NCBI GenBank assembly: GCA_017517765.1
Contig: JAFWYE010000006.1
Location: forward strand, 248,001 to 312,000
DNA from: Bacilli bacterium
Lineage (GTDB): Bacteria; Bacillota_I; Bacilli_A; RFN20; DUOF01
Reading direction: 5' to 3'
DNA: 64,000 nt
Shown here: one piece after another, positions 25,822-34,243 of the stretch
Numbering within the stretch: position 1 is the first letter of the stretch
Layout of the letters: every line of letters begins with the position of its first letter
Notes under the pieces: generated by a model
Seen by the model: only the letters and a program-made list of their open reading frames with translations
Database searches by the model: none
What the model was told of the DNA's origin: nothing
Program-made: the position numbers and the translations under genes

Positions 25822-26547
25822 TTATTTTTCCTCTCCTATTAGTGTTCCAATTTTAACACCATTTGCAACATCAATTATAGCATTTTCTTTATCCATGTTA
25901 AAGACAATAAGATTTATTTTATTATCTTTACATAAATTGATTGCGCTTAAATCTATAACTTCTAAATTTTTATTTAATACTTCATTATAACTAATATAAT
26001 CATACATTATAGCATCATCATATTTTCTTGGATCTTTATTATAAACACCATCCACACCATTTTTAGCCATAAGTATTACATCAGCTCCCATTTCACTAGC
26101 CCTTAAAGCAGCACATGTATCAGTAGAAAAATATGGGTTTCCAGTTCCAGCAGCAAAAATAACTACTCTACCTTTTTCTAAATGTCTTCTTGCTTTCAAG
26201 TAGTAGTATGGCTCACACACTTGATTAATATTAAGTGCACTCATTACGACATTATCTACTCCAATTGCATCCAAACTAGCTTTAAATGCCAATGAGTTAA
26301 ATATTGTAGCTACCATTCCCATATAGTCAGCACTACTTCTTTCAATTGATAACTCTTCACAATACTTTCCTCTGAAAATATTTCCTCCACCAATAACAAT
26401 GCACACATCTATTTTTTCTTCTACTAAAGCTTTAACCTGACTAGCTATTCTAAATAAAACATCCTTATCTAAAACTTTGCTAGTTTTTTCTTTTCCCATT
26501 AAAGCTTCACCACTTAATTTAAGCAATACTCTTTTAAATTTCCCCAT
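25822..26547 (-). CDS. pyrH: UMP kinase
   Basis: Phosphorylates UMP to UDP with ATP. The 241 residues have the amino-acid-kinase fold: KRVLLKLSGEALMG, VIGGGNIFRG, the catalytic-site region FAAGTGNPYFSTDTCAALRA, and NGVDGVYNKDPRKY. Its ribosome binding site GGAGGA begins right where the T run of a terminator between tsf and pyrH ends, so its level depends on read-through. frr follows by 2 bases. Confidence 0.97.
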   Translation of the reverse strand: MGKFKRVLLKLSGEALMGKEKTSKVLDKDVLFRIASQVKALVEEKIDVCIVIGGGNIFRGKYCEELSIERSSADYMGMVATIFNSLAFKASLDAIGVDNVVMSALNINQVCEPYYYLKARRHLEKGRVVIFAAGTGNPYFSTDTCAALRASEMGADVILMAKNGVDGVYNKDPRKYDDAIMYDYISYNEVLNKNLEVIDLSAINLCKDNKINLIVFNMDKENAIIDVANGVKIGTLIGEEK

Positions 26548-26559
26548 ATTATTTCCTCC

Positions 26560-26588
26560 AAAAAAAAGATACTCTTTATGAGTATCTT
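26560..26588 (-). terminator. intercistronic terminator between tsf and pyrH
   Basis: Minus strand AGATACTCATAAAGAGTATCT followed by an eight-T run, immediately before the pyrH ribosome binding site. It should reduce pyrH and frr relative to rpsB and tsf. Confidence 0.85.
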
Positions 26589-26592
26589 AGAT

Positions 26593-27477
26593 TTATTTTG
26601 TTTGTTTTGCAACTTCTTCAGCAAAATTTTCTTCTCTTTTTTGTAATCCTTCTCCTACTGCATATCTAACGAATGTAGCGATATTAGAACCATATTGAGC
26701 AGCATATCCACCAACACTAGTTCCTTCATCTTTGAAGAAAGGTTGTTCTACTAAGCTGATTTCGCTCATCCACTTGCTGATTTTACCATCTAAAATCTTT
26801 TCTAAAGCAGCTTCAGGCTTGTTCATTAATTTTTCATCATTCTTAGCAGCTTCTTTTTGAATATGTCTTTCTCTTTCTACTTCTTCAGCAGGAATATCTT
26901 CTCTTTTGATATAACTAGGATTCATAGCAGCGATGTGCATAGCAACATCTTTAGCTACTACAGCATTGTCAGTGTTAGTTAATACACAAACAGTACCAAT
27001 TTTACCACCCATGTGTAAATATGTACCAAAAGTATCAGTATCATTTTTAGTTACTAATGTAATTCTTCTTAAACTTAATTTTTCACCAATTGTAGCGATA
27101 TTATTAGTGATACAATCATTAACTGTAGCACCTTCACAAGCAGCTGTTAAACCTTCTTCAACAGTTGTAGATTTAGCATCTAACATTGCCTTAGCAATAG
27201 TGTTAACAAAGTTAATAAACTTTTCATTTTTAGCAACGAAGTCAGTTTCAGAGTTAACTTCACAAATTAATGCATAGTTACCTTCACTAACGATTGTAGT
27301 TAAACCTTCAGCAGCAATTCTATCAGCTTTCTTAGCAGCTTTAGCAATACCTTTTTCTCTTAACCAGTCAGTTGCTTTTTCTAAGTCATTGTTATTTTCA
27401 GTAAGTGCCTTTTTACAATCTGTTAAACCAGCACCTGTTCTATCTCTTAAAGATTTAATAAGTTCCATTGTAGTCAT
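26593..27477 (-). CDS. tsf: translation elongation factor Ts
   Basis: Nucleotide-exchange factor for EF-Tu. The N-terminal UBA-like domain (IKSLRDRTGAGLTDCKKAL) and the EF-Tu contact motif TDFVAKNE are present. The length of 294 residues is normal. It follows rpsB by 18 bases with a GGAGGAT site and is followed by a terminator. Confidence 0.97.
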   Translation of the reverse strand: MTTMELIKSLRDRTGAGLTDCKKALTENNNDLEKATDWLREKGIAKAAKKADRIAAEGLTTIVSEGNYALICEVNSETDFVAKNEKFINFVNTIAKAMLDAKSTTVEEGLTAACEGATVNDCITNNIATIGEKLSLRRITLVTKNDTDTFGTYLHMGGKIGTVCVLTNTDNAVVAKDVAMHIAAMNPSYIKREDIPAEEVERERHIQKEAAKNDEKLMNKPEAALEKILDGKISKWMSEISLVEQPFFKDEGTSVGGYAAQYGSNIATFVRYAVGEGLQKREENFAEEVAKQTK

Positions 27478-27495
27478 TATTAGTATCCTCCAATA

Positions 27496-28311
27496 TTAAG
27501 CATTAGCTTCTTCTGTTTTTGTTTCTTCACTTAAAGCTTCAGTCATAGTAACTTCACCTTCAGCATCAGGAGTGTAAGCAACAACTGTTTCTCCACCTCT
27601 AGCTTCAACAACAGCATCAGCCATTACACTTACAAGTAATTTAACTGACTTAGTTGCATCATCGTTACCAGGAATTACATAATCCAAATCATCTGGATCA
27701 CTGTTAGTATCAGCGATACCAAATACAGGGATATTTAATTTTCTTGCTTCTAATACAGCGTTATGATCAACACGAGAATCTACTACAAATATAGCATCAG
27801 GAACCTTTCTCATTTCTTTGATACCGCCAAGATTCTTTTCTAGTTTTTCAGCTTCTTTTCTTAAGTTGATTACTTCAATCTTAGGTAATACATCAAATGT
27901 TCCATCTTCTTCCATCTTCTCGATGTCTTTTAATCTTCTAATACTTCTTTGAACAGTCTTAAAGTTAGTCATAGTTCCACCTAACCATCTATTAGTTACA
28001 TAGAAAGATCCACTTCTTAAAGCTTCTTCTCTAATGATTTCTTGGCTAGTTCTTTTTGTACCTACAAATAATACTTTACCACCATTTTCAGCGATTTTCT
28101 TTAATTCAGCATATGCAGTTTCAATTAAACTTGCTGATTTTTCTAAGTCGATTATATATATACCATTTCTTGCAGTATAGATATACTTCTTCATTTTAGG
28201 ATTCCAACGTCCTGTTTTGTGTCCAAAGTGAACACCAGCTTCTAATAATTTTCTTGTTGTAATAACTGGAGCTGTTTCAGTTACTATAACGTCTTGAGTT
28301 TCTTCTGCCAT
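27496..28311 (-). CDS. rpsB: 30S ribosomal protein S2
   Basis: A 271-residue protein with the S2 hallmarks [49 protein letters not shown] and [19 protein letters not shown]. The N-terminal ~17 residues and the acidic C-terminal tail (about 235-271) are slightly longer than in many S2 proteins. It is the first gene of the rpsB-tsf-pyrH-frr cluster and is preceded by a long structured leader. A GGAG site lies just upstream. Confidence 0.98.
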   Translation of the reverse strand: MAEETQDVIVTETAPVITTRKLLEAGVHFGHKTGRWNPKMKKYIYTARNGIYIIDLEKSASLIETAYAELKKIAENGGKVLFVGTKRTSQEIIREEALRSGSFYVTNRWLGGTMTNFKTVQRSIRRLKDIEKMEEDGTFDVLPKIEVINLRKEAEKLEKNLGGIKEMRKVPDAIFVVDSRVDHNAVLEARKLNIPVFGIADTNSDPDDLDYVIPGNDDATKSVKLLVSVMADAVVEARGGETVVAYTPDAEGEVTMTEALSEETKTEEANA

Positions 28312-28447
28312 AATTCAAGGCTCCTTTCTTTTGTTTAACCTCCATTAACAATTACTTCCACTTCTCACCATGACACCTTTGTCCAAGAAGCACTTGAAAG
28401 TAACTAACAGTTAATGTGCGTATTTGGTTGGACTCACAACCTTTGCT
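28312..28447 (-). promoter_or_regulatory. structured 5' leader of rpsB
   Basis: About 130 bases between promoter and rpsB with nested complementarity on the minus strand. GTCCAA pairs with TTGGAC, GTTACTTTC pairs with GAAGTAAT, and GGTTG pairs with CAACC. Autoregulatory leaders binding S2 are known upstream of rpsB; that this is one is inferred. Confidence 0.45.
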
Positions 28448-28477
28448 ATTCTATCACAAATCAAAATTGTTATGCAA
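28448..28477 (-). promoter_or_regulatory. rpsB promoter
   Basis: Minus strand TTGCAT (28472-28477), 18-base spacer, TAGAAT (28448-28453). Confidence 0.55.
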
Positions 28478-28489
28478 CACCTAAATAAT

Positions 28490-28520
28490 AAAAAAAGCGC
28501 ATTCATTCAAGAATACGCTT
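28490..28520 (-). terminator. terminator of the 667-residue unknown gene
   Basis: Minus strand AAGCGTATTC pairs with GAATGCGCTT and is followed by a T run. Confidence 0.82.
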
Positions 28521-28539
28521 GTGATTATAATAATATAAA

Positions 28540-30543
28540 TTATCTTTTACTACTATCTTCTTTCTTCTTAACTGAAATATGTACTTTTCCTCCACCTATT
28601 TCCTTTTTAATAATAGGTATTTTTCCTTTTGTTGCTTCTGCTGTAGCACTTATTTCATTAACACCTTTTGTAAGACCACTTCTAATTCTAGCTAAAGCTC
28701 TATCTAATTGTCCAGTTGTAAGCCTAACATCACCTTTTTTGCCTTCTTTTTGAATTCTAACTTCATAAGTAACTTCACCAATTTTCATATCAAGAGAAAT
28801 TAATTCTTCTTGAATATTTTCTTTTACAAATCTAATTGCATCATCAATATCTGCTTCAACGCTTCTTGGCGCACTAGGAGGTTCAGGTGTTGTTCTTGAA
28901 TTATCTATTGGTGTAACATCTTCACCAGATACACGATTTTCTACAGGAGCAGTAGCAAATGCTGGAGCCTTTCTAGATGGAGTAACACCTAACCTAGAAA
29001 GAACACCTGACATAACTTTAGACAATGGGTTATCCTCAGACAATCCAATATTTCTAGCGAAATCTTCAATATCTCTTTTTCCTGTAATTGAGCTTAATTC
29101 TACCCCTTCACCACGATTTCTAGAACTAGCTTTTCTTTCTCTTTTGTGAGCGATTTTTTCTTGCTCTGCAATACCCCTCATAAGAGTATCAAGATTTCTT
29201 TCAGCATTTCTACCATGTCCTAATAAGTTATCAAAGTTCTTATTTACATATTCTACCATTTGCTTTCTAAATTCTTTTCTTTCCTCTTTATTTTGAGTAT
29301 TCCATTTAGCCCTATTTTTATATAAATATTCCATTAACTTAGGTCTATCTATTTCATTGAACTTTCTGTTGAAAGGTCTATTTCTTAATACTGAAGCGAA
29401 AGCATTCACACCTATATCAGCACCAGTTGCAATCATAACAGGCATTAATGCATTCCAAATTCTTCCATCAGCAAATAATTGCGCTGCAACTTTTGCAAAT
29501 GTAGGATCTGCCATTCCAGGTAATATTCCCGAAAATATTTGAGCGCCAACAAACACACTTGCGCCTGCAAGTGCAAATAATGCTCTTTTCAAGTTTCTTG
29601 GCAATGTGTTTTGACCAACCTTGAATGCTCTAGTATTATCCATACAAGCAGCTAATATTTCTGAGTCACTTGTAAATTGTGCTTTATATTTAAGCAATTG
29701 TTCTCTAATTGCTTGTTCATCATGTTGCATTTTTAGTGATTCTAATAATTCTTTTTGAAGCCCTTGATCACCTTTTAAACCTGGGCTTGATATTTTAGAA
29801 CCTTTTGGAAATAAACCAGGATTATTTTGATATACCCATTGAAGGTCAGCGATATGTTGAGGTGTTAAAGATTTAATCTTTCCTGTTTTAATACCAGCTA
29901 GTATAGTGTAATACTTGAATGGTGCCGCCGTTTCTTTTCTTAAAGTCGCATGTTTAGGATTGTCTAATAATTTATATATTTCCGAATTTTCATCTCTATA
30001 CTTTAATGATTTTTCTATTGCCAATGCGTTTTTATATATTCTAGAAAGTGAAGCATTATTTTTCTTTGCATTAGTTCCATCATTCAAATCCAAACTATTA
30101 ACAAGTTTTGAATTATCAACATAATCTCCAAACAATCCCACTACTCTATCAAAGCCCTTTGCCTTTTCTTCAAATGTTGAAGCACCTCTAGCAGCATCAA
30201 CTGCAGCAATAAGTTCTCTTGCCTTCTCATCACCTTCAGTAGAGCGATAATAGAAAGTACCACCCAAAGTACTAGTAGCCCCATCATTTGTCAAGTTATC
30301 TTTTAACTCTCCCAAATAGCCATCAATCTTATTTTCCAATGCACCTGTCATTTGAACAAGATCATTGTAAATATCACGTTTTTCATCTACTTTAAGAGAT
30401 TTTTTTGCGCCATTTTGAGCGCTTTCTAGTATAGCTGTTATATCTTTATCAAAGTAAGCAGCAATCGGAGACCCGCTATATCTAGCGATAACGTCTGCGA
30501 AGTATGCATCTAACTCTGCTTTTGTCATCTTCTTTGTAGCCAT
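28540..30543 (-). CDS. large hypothetical membrane-associated protein
   Basis: Not recognised. A 667-residue protein with a long charged N-terminal half (about 1-320). Two hydrophobic segments follow at about 325-395 (RALFALAGASVFVGAQIF and MPVMIATGADIGVNAFASV). A basic stretch, a low-complexity Ser/Pro/Thr/Arg linker (about 500-570) and a small alpha/beta C-terminal domain make up the rest. No signal peptide is visible. I start at ATG 30543, with GAGGTG just upstream; GTG 30552 is less likely. It has its own strong promoter and terminator. Composition (Ala, Arg, Asp rich) resembles the 206-residue unknown at 22317. Confidence 0.72.
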   Translation of the reverse strand: MATKKMTKAELDAYFADVIARYSGSPIAAYFDKDITAILESAQNGAKKSLKVDEKRDIYNDLVQMTGALENKIDGYLGELKDNLTNDGATSTLGGTFYYRSTEGDEKARELIAAVDAARGASTFEEKAKGFDRVVGLFGDYVDNSKLVNSLDLNDGTNAKKNNASLSRIYKNALAIEKSLKYRDENSEIYKLLDNPKHATLRKETAAPFKYYTILAGIKTGKIKSLTPQHIADLQWVYQNNPGLFPKGSKISSPGLKGDQGLQKELLESLKMQHDEQAIREQLLKYKAQFTSDSEILAACMDNTRAFKVGQNTLPRNLKRALFALAGASVFVGAQIFSGILPGMADPTFAKVAAQLFADGRIWNALMPVMIATGADIGVNAFASVLRNRPFNRKFNEIDRPKLMEYLYKNRAKWNTQNKEERKEFRKQMVEYVNKNFDNLLGHGRNAERNLDTLMRGIAEQEKIAHKRERKASSRNRGEGVELSSITGKRDIEDFARNIGLSEDNPLSKVMSGVLSRLGVTPSRKAPAFATAPVENRVSGEDVTPIDNSRTTPEPPSAPRSVEADIDDAIRFVKENIQEELISLDMKIGEVTYEVRIQKEGKKGDVRLTTGQLDRALARIRSGLTKGVNEISATAEATKGKIPIIKKEIGGGKVHISVKKKEDSSKR

Positions 30544-30581
30544 ACAAAACACCTCATTTCTCCTAATACCGGTTAATTAAT

Positions 30582-30609
30582 ATTATATAATAATTGTTTC
30601 AATAGTCAA
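30582..30609 (-). promoter_or_regulatory. promoter of the 667-residue unknown gene
   Basis: Minus strand TTGACT (30604-30609), 16-base spacer, TATAAT (30582-30587). A TTAGGAGA stretch lies further downstream in the leader. Confidence 0.78.
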
Positions 30610-30623
30610 GTTATGGACTAAGT

Positions 30624-31499
30624 TTATCCACCTGTTTTGTTTGCACGTGGATGAAATGCCTTATATGCCCTAGTCAGTTCACTTTTAGCAACATGTGTAT
30701 ATACTTGAGTCGCATTTAAACTATCATGTCCTAACAGTTCTTGTAACACTCTAATATCAATTCCATTATTTAATAACTTGGTTGCATACGTGTGCCTTAA
30801 CATGTGAGGATGTAGTTTATCATGCCCTAAATATTTTTTTGATATATTAGTAAGAATTAATTCTACACCTCTGTTTGATAATTTAGACCCATTTTTATTT
30901 ACAAGTAAATAATCGCAGTTGTCTATTCTATTTTTCAAATACAATTCGATAAGCTCTTTTGTTTTATCAGAATAAATAACTATTCTCTCTTTATTTCCTT
31001 TTCCTTTAATCTTAAAAACGTTTTCACTATCATTATAGTCGCTTATTTTCAGAGACGTTAACTCACTTAGTCTAATACCACTTGAATATAGCAAATGAAT
31101 AATCAGAGAATTTCTAATATCTAAAGTTGTATTTAATTCTAAATTGAGTAATTTCCCAATTTCCTCTTCATGCAAATAATCAGGAATAATAACATCTTTT
31201 TTTGGCAAAGTAATTCCTAATAAAAAATCGCAATTTATATTTTTATATTTTGATAAATATTTCCCATAACTTTTAATGGATGAAAGCTTTCTAGACATGG
31301 TTTTTTTTGATGCTCCTGACATATAAATCTCAGAAAAATAAGATTGTAAAATAATTCTATCAACAACATCAATGGACTGCTTTTTTAGATACTCAAAAAA
31401 CAAACTCAAATCTCTTTTATATGCTAAAACAGTATGATGAGAATACCTTTTTTCATTAGCTAAATATGAATAAAAATCATTTAGATACAGACTATTCAT
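30624..31499 (-). CDS. xerC: tyrosine recombinase XerC
   Basis: Chromosome-dimer resolution recombinase. An N-terminal SAM-like core-binding domain (about 5-85) precedes the catalytic domain. The active-site set is present: Arg in SSGIRLSEL, Lys in KGKGNKERIV, HxxR in HMLRHTYAT, His in LLGHDSL and the nucleophile Tyr in QVYTHV. The start overlaps the trmFO stop (ATGAATAG). The trmFO-xerC order, as in Bacillus, favours XerC over XerD or an integrase. Confidence 0.9.
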   Translation of the reverse strand: MNSLYLNDFYSYLANEKRYSHHTVLAYKRDLSLFFEYLKKQSIDVVDRIILQSYFSEIYMSGASKKTMSRKLSSIKSYGKYLSKYKNINCDFLLGITLPKKDVIIPDYLHEEEIGKLLNLELNTTLDIRNSLIIHLLYSSGIRLSELTSLKISDYNDSENVFKIKGKGNKERIVIYSDKTKELIELYLKNRIDNCDYLLVNKNGSKLSNRGVELILTNISKKYLGHDKLHPHMLRHTYATKLLNNGIDIRVLQELLGHDSLNATQVYTHVAKSELTRAYKAFHPRANKTGG

Positions 31500-32778
31500 G
31501 ATTTTGTTCCTTCCATTCTTTTAATCCTTCTAAAGATTTTCTTGCTATTTCTAATTTATCCTTATCCCTATTAACTAGTATTCCATAATTAGAATTCATA
31601 GGTCTAAAATTTTTCTCACTAGCACTGCAAATATAATTTATAAGACTACCTAATATAGTTATGCTAGGAACTTCAATCATTTCTTCCTTGCTTATTAGTC
31701 TTACAGCATTGATCGCAGCTACAATTGCACTAGCACTTGATTCTATATAACCTTCCACACCACTAATTTGACCAGCAAAGAATATATTCTCATGTTTTTT
31801 TAATTGCATATACTTATTTAAGTGTTTTGGTGCATTTATATATGTATTCCTATGCATTACTCCATATCTATAGATTTTAGCATTTTCTAATCCTGGTATC
31901 ATTTTAAAAACTCTATCTTGCTCTTTGAATAATAAATTTGTTTGGAATCCAACAATATTGTATAAATCACCAATTGCATTATCTTGTCTTAGTTGCACAA
32001 CCGCAAATGGTTTACTACCATCTGGAGGAGTAATGCCGACTGGTTTCATAGGACCAAATGTAAGCGATTTAAAGCCACCTTTTGCGATAGACTCAATTGG
32101 CTGACAAGCATCAAAATGAAGCTCCTTTTCAAACTCATGCAAAGGCACTCTTTGTGCATTTATTAGTTCATTATAAAATTCAAAAAATTGTTCTTTAGTA
32201 AATGGACAATTTATGTAATCTGCATCTCCTTTATCATATCTAGATTGTTTAAAGGCAATGCTAAAATCAATACTACTAGTTTCTATTATAGGACTTGAAG
32301 CATCATAAAAATATAAGTGTTCTTCCTCTAACAAAGAGGCAATTTTTGTACTAAAATCATCACTTGTTAATGGTCCTGTTGCAATTATAGTAATTCCTTC
32401 AGGTATCTCAGTTACTTCACCATATATAACTTCTATCAAAGGATTATTTTTTATCTCATCAGTTATATATAGAGAAAAGGCTTCCCTATCAACGCTTAAT
32501 GCTTGTCCCGCTTTTACACTATTATTATCAGCAGCTCTTATTATTAAACTATCAAGAAGTCTCATTTCTTCTTTTAAAAGTCCACTGGCATTTTCTAATG
32601 AACTACTTTTTAAGGAGTTAGAACATACTAACTCCCCAAATTTATCACTATGATGTGCAGGTGTATTTTTAACAGGCCTCATCTCATAAAGTTTTACCTT
32701 TATGCCTCTTTTTGCTATTTGATATGCAGCCTCACTACCAGCAAGTCCTGCACCTATTACATTAATATACTTTTCCAC
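31492..32778 (-). CDS. trmFO: methylenetetrahydrofolate-tRNA-(uracil-5)-methyltransferase TrmFO
   Basis: Folate- and FAD-dependent enzyme that makes 5-methyluridine at position 54 of tRNA. The N-terminal dinucleotide-binding motif is VIGAGLAGSEAAYQIAKRG. Family blocks AHHSDKFGELVCSNSLKSS and FAGQISGVEGYIESSASA are intact. I choose GTG 32778 (MEKYINVIGAG...) after GGTGAT; the frame opens 12 bases earlier at a TTG. It is translationally coupled to xerC and divergent from the SUKH gene. Confidence 0.95.
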   Translation of the reverse strand: MEKYINVIGAGLAGSEAAYQIAKRGIKVKLYEMRPVKNTPAHHSDKFGELVCSNSLKSSSLENASGLLKEEMRLLDSLIIRAADNNSVKAGQALSVDREAFSLYITDEIKNNPLIEVIYGEVTEIPEGITIIATGPLTSDDFSTKIASLLEEEHLYFYDASSPIIETSSIDFSIAFKQSRYDKGDADYINCPFTKEQFFEFYNELINAQRVPLHEFEKELHFDACQPIESIAKGGFKSLTFGPMKPVGITPPDGSKPFAVVQLRQDNAIGDLYNIVGFQTNLLFKEQDRVFKMIPGLENAKIYRYGVMHRNTYINAPKHLNKYMQLKKHENIFFAGQISGVEGYIESSASAIVAAINAVRLISKEEMIEVPSITILGSLINYICSASEKNFRPMNSNYGILVNRDKDKLEIARKSLEGLKEWKEQNHE

Positions 32779-32868
32779 TACTATCACCAAAATAATTCTA
32801 ACACAAAAAGGTGATTATCATTGATTAAAATTTATAAAATTAATAAAATTGATATTAGGAGTGATAAT

Positions 32869-33543
32869 ATGGCACTAAAAGAAATGTCTTTGGCAGAAGT
32901 TTTAGATAGAACTAGCGGTACACAATACTTTCCAGTATTTGTTCAATTAGTTGGAAAAACTACCGATTTACTTTTATATAGAGGTATAACTAAAGAAGAT
33001 GCTCACTATATAGAGGAGCTAGAGGATCAACTTGGTTGGGAAATCGGAACTAATTATATTGAGTTTTTACAAGTGACAAATGGTGGTATCATGGCTGGAA
33101 TGAAATTTTATTCTTTAGACAATAAAGAAAATATTGATAGCCTTTATTATAGAAACTTTAGAACTGACACTAGAAAGAAATTAAAGTTGAGTCATACTTC
33201 ACTAATTATTGGAGAATATGAAAATGGTATAATTACTTTTGATACCACAGATGATGATGAAGAAGGTTCATTTACTTTAATGGATATATATAATAAGGAA
33301 AGACTTGATTTTGCCTTTTTAGAAGACTTAATCACATTTAGATTCTATTTTCGTTTAATTGAAGCCGGTAAAAAAAAACAAGAAGAGAAGGAAAAGCTTA
33401 AATTAGCTAAAAAGAAACTACACGATCAAATTGTTAAGGAAAACAAAGCTAGAAAAATCGCTAGCGATAAAGCAAGAATGGGAATTACTAAAAGATCAAG
33501 TAAAGAAACACTTGCTAAAATGGAAAGAAAGTCAAAAAGATAA
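32869..33543 (+). CDS. SUKH (SMI1/KNR4) domain protein with lysine-rich tail
   Basis: A 224-residue protein. About residues 40-165 look like a SUKH/SMI1-KNR4 domain: YIEELEDQLGWEIGTNYIEF, then TNGGIMAGMKFYSLD and an IIGEYENGIITFDTT strand pair. The last ~55 residues are a Lys/Glu-rich coiled tail. SUKH proteins often give immunity to polymorphic toxins, but some are housekeeping; no toxin gene is adjacent here. The start ATG 32869 follows AGGAGTGAT; an upstream in-frame TTG at 32821 is unlikely. A terminator follows. Confidence 0.65.
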   Translation: MALKEMSLAEVLDRTSGTQYFPVFVQLVGKTTDLLLYRGITKEDAHYIEELEDQLGWEIGTNYIEFLQVTNGGIMAGMKFYSLDNKENIDSLYYRNFRTDTRKKLKLSHTSLIIGEYENGIITFDTTDDDEEGSFTLMDIYNKERLDFAFLEDLITFRFYFRLIEAGKKKQEEKEKLKLAKKKLHDQIVKENKARKIASDKARMGITKRSSKETLAKMERKSKR

Positions 33544-33567
33544 GGGTTCATAATGAATCCTTTTTTA
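33543..33567 (+). terminator. terminator after the SUKH gene
   Basis: GGGTTCATAATGAATCC hairpin followed by six T residues. Confidence 0.85.
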
Positions 33568-33603
33568 TTTCAAAATATTTTTTATGGTGTAAAGTAAAAA
33601 TGC

Positions 33604-33631
33604 TTGACAGATGTGTTTTGGGTGTGTATAC
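33604..33631 (+). promoter_or_regulatory. rpsP promoter
   Basis: TTGACA (33604-33609), 16-base spacer, TATACT (33626-33631). It is a strong vegetative promoter 30 bases before the rpsP start. Confidence 0.85.
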
Positions 33632-33660
33632 TTGTTAGCGTAAATGGAGGGAAATATATT

Positions 33661-33948
33661 ATGGCAGTAAAACTTAGATTAGCAAGAACTGGTAGACATG
33701 GATATGCAACTTACAGAGTAGTAGCAGCAGATTCACGTTATCCAAGAGATGGTAGATTCTTAGAAATCGTTGGTACATATAACCCAAACACTAACCCTGC
33801 TACAGTTACATTAAACAGTGAAGTAGCTTTAAAATGGTTAAGTACTGGTGCTCAACCAACTGATACTGTAAAGAAATTATTCAAAGATGCTGGAATTATG
33901 AAGGCATTCCACGAATCAAAGAAAACAACAACTACTAAAGGAGAATAA
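33661..33948 (+). CDS. rpsP: 30S ribosomal protein S16
   Basis: A 95-residue protein beginning [20 protein letters not shown], with [15 protein letters not shown] and [10 protein letters not shown], all S16 hallmarks. The frame is open upstream to 33604, but ATG 33661 follows GGAGGG and gives the normal N-terminus. The first few extra codons upstream would overlap the promoter. khpA follows after 5 bases. Confidence 0.97.
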   Translation: MAVKLRLARTGRHGYATYRVVAADSRYPRDGRFLEIVGTYNPNTNPATVTLNSEVALKWLSTGAQPTDTVKKLFKDAGIMKAFHESKKTTTTKGE

Positions 33949-33953
33949 TTATC

Positions 33954-34202
33954 ATGAACTATGAGCAAATTATTCTAGATATAGTTAGCCCACTAGTAAA
34001 CCATAAAGATAGATTAAGAGTTATTCTTCTTGATCAAGAAAACTTACATGATTCAACATATATGATATATTGCGATGAAAGTGATGTTGCTCGTCTTATT
34101 GGTAAAAAAGGTGTAGTAGCTGAAGCTATTAGAGAAGTAGTTAATGTAAGCGCTAAATTAAATAGCAAAAGAATTAGAGTTAAAATTGAAGGAAGAAAAT
34201 AG
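33954..34202 (+). CDS. khpA: RNA-binding KH-domain protein KhpA
   Basis: An 82-residue protein with a single KH domain: the GxxG loop reads IGKKGVVAEAIREV. KhpA pairs with KhpB and binds RNA, affecting cell division and translation in Firmicutes. It lies just after rpsP, the usual place (ylqC), but rimM and trmD, which normally follow, are absent here. A hairpin overlaps its stop codon. Confidence 0.92.
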   Translation: MNYEQIILDIVSPLVNHKDRLRVILLDQENLHDSTYMIYCDESDVARLIGKKGVVAEAIREVVNVSAKLNSKRIRVKIEGRK

Positions 34203-34226
34203 ATGTCGCAAGCATCTATTTTTATT
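34199..34226 (+). terminator. terminator at the end of khpA
   Basis: TAGATG-TCGCAAG-CATCTA hairpin followed by TTTTTATTT, with the khpA stop codon in the 5' arm. Confidence 0.7.
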
Positions 34227-34243
34227 TGTAAGGAGTGAGTAAT

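Noticed and set aside
30624..31499. Phage integrase marking an integrated element
   Set aside because: The recombinase overlaps trmFO as xerC does in Bacillus, and no attachment-site repeats or phage genes are nearby.
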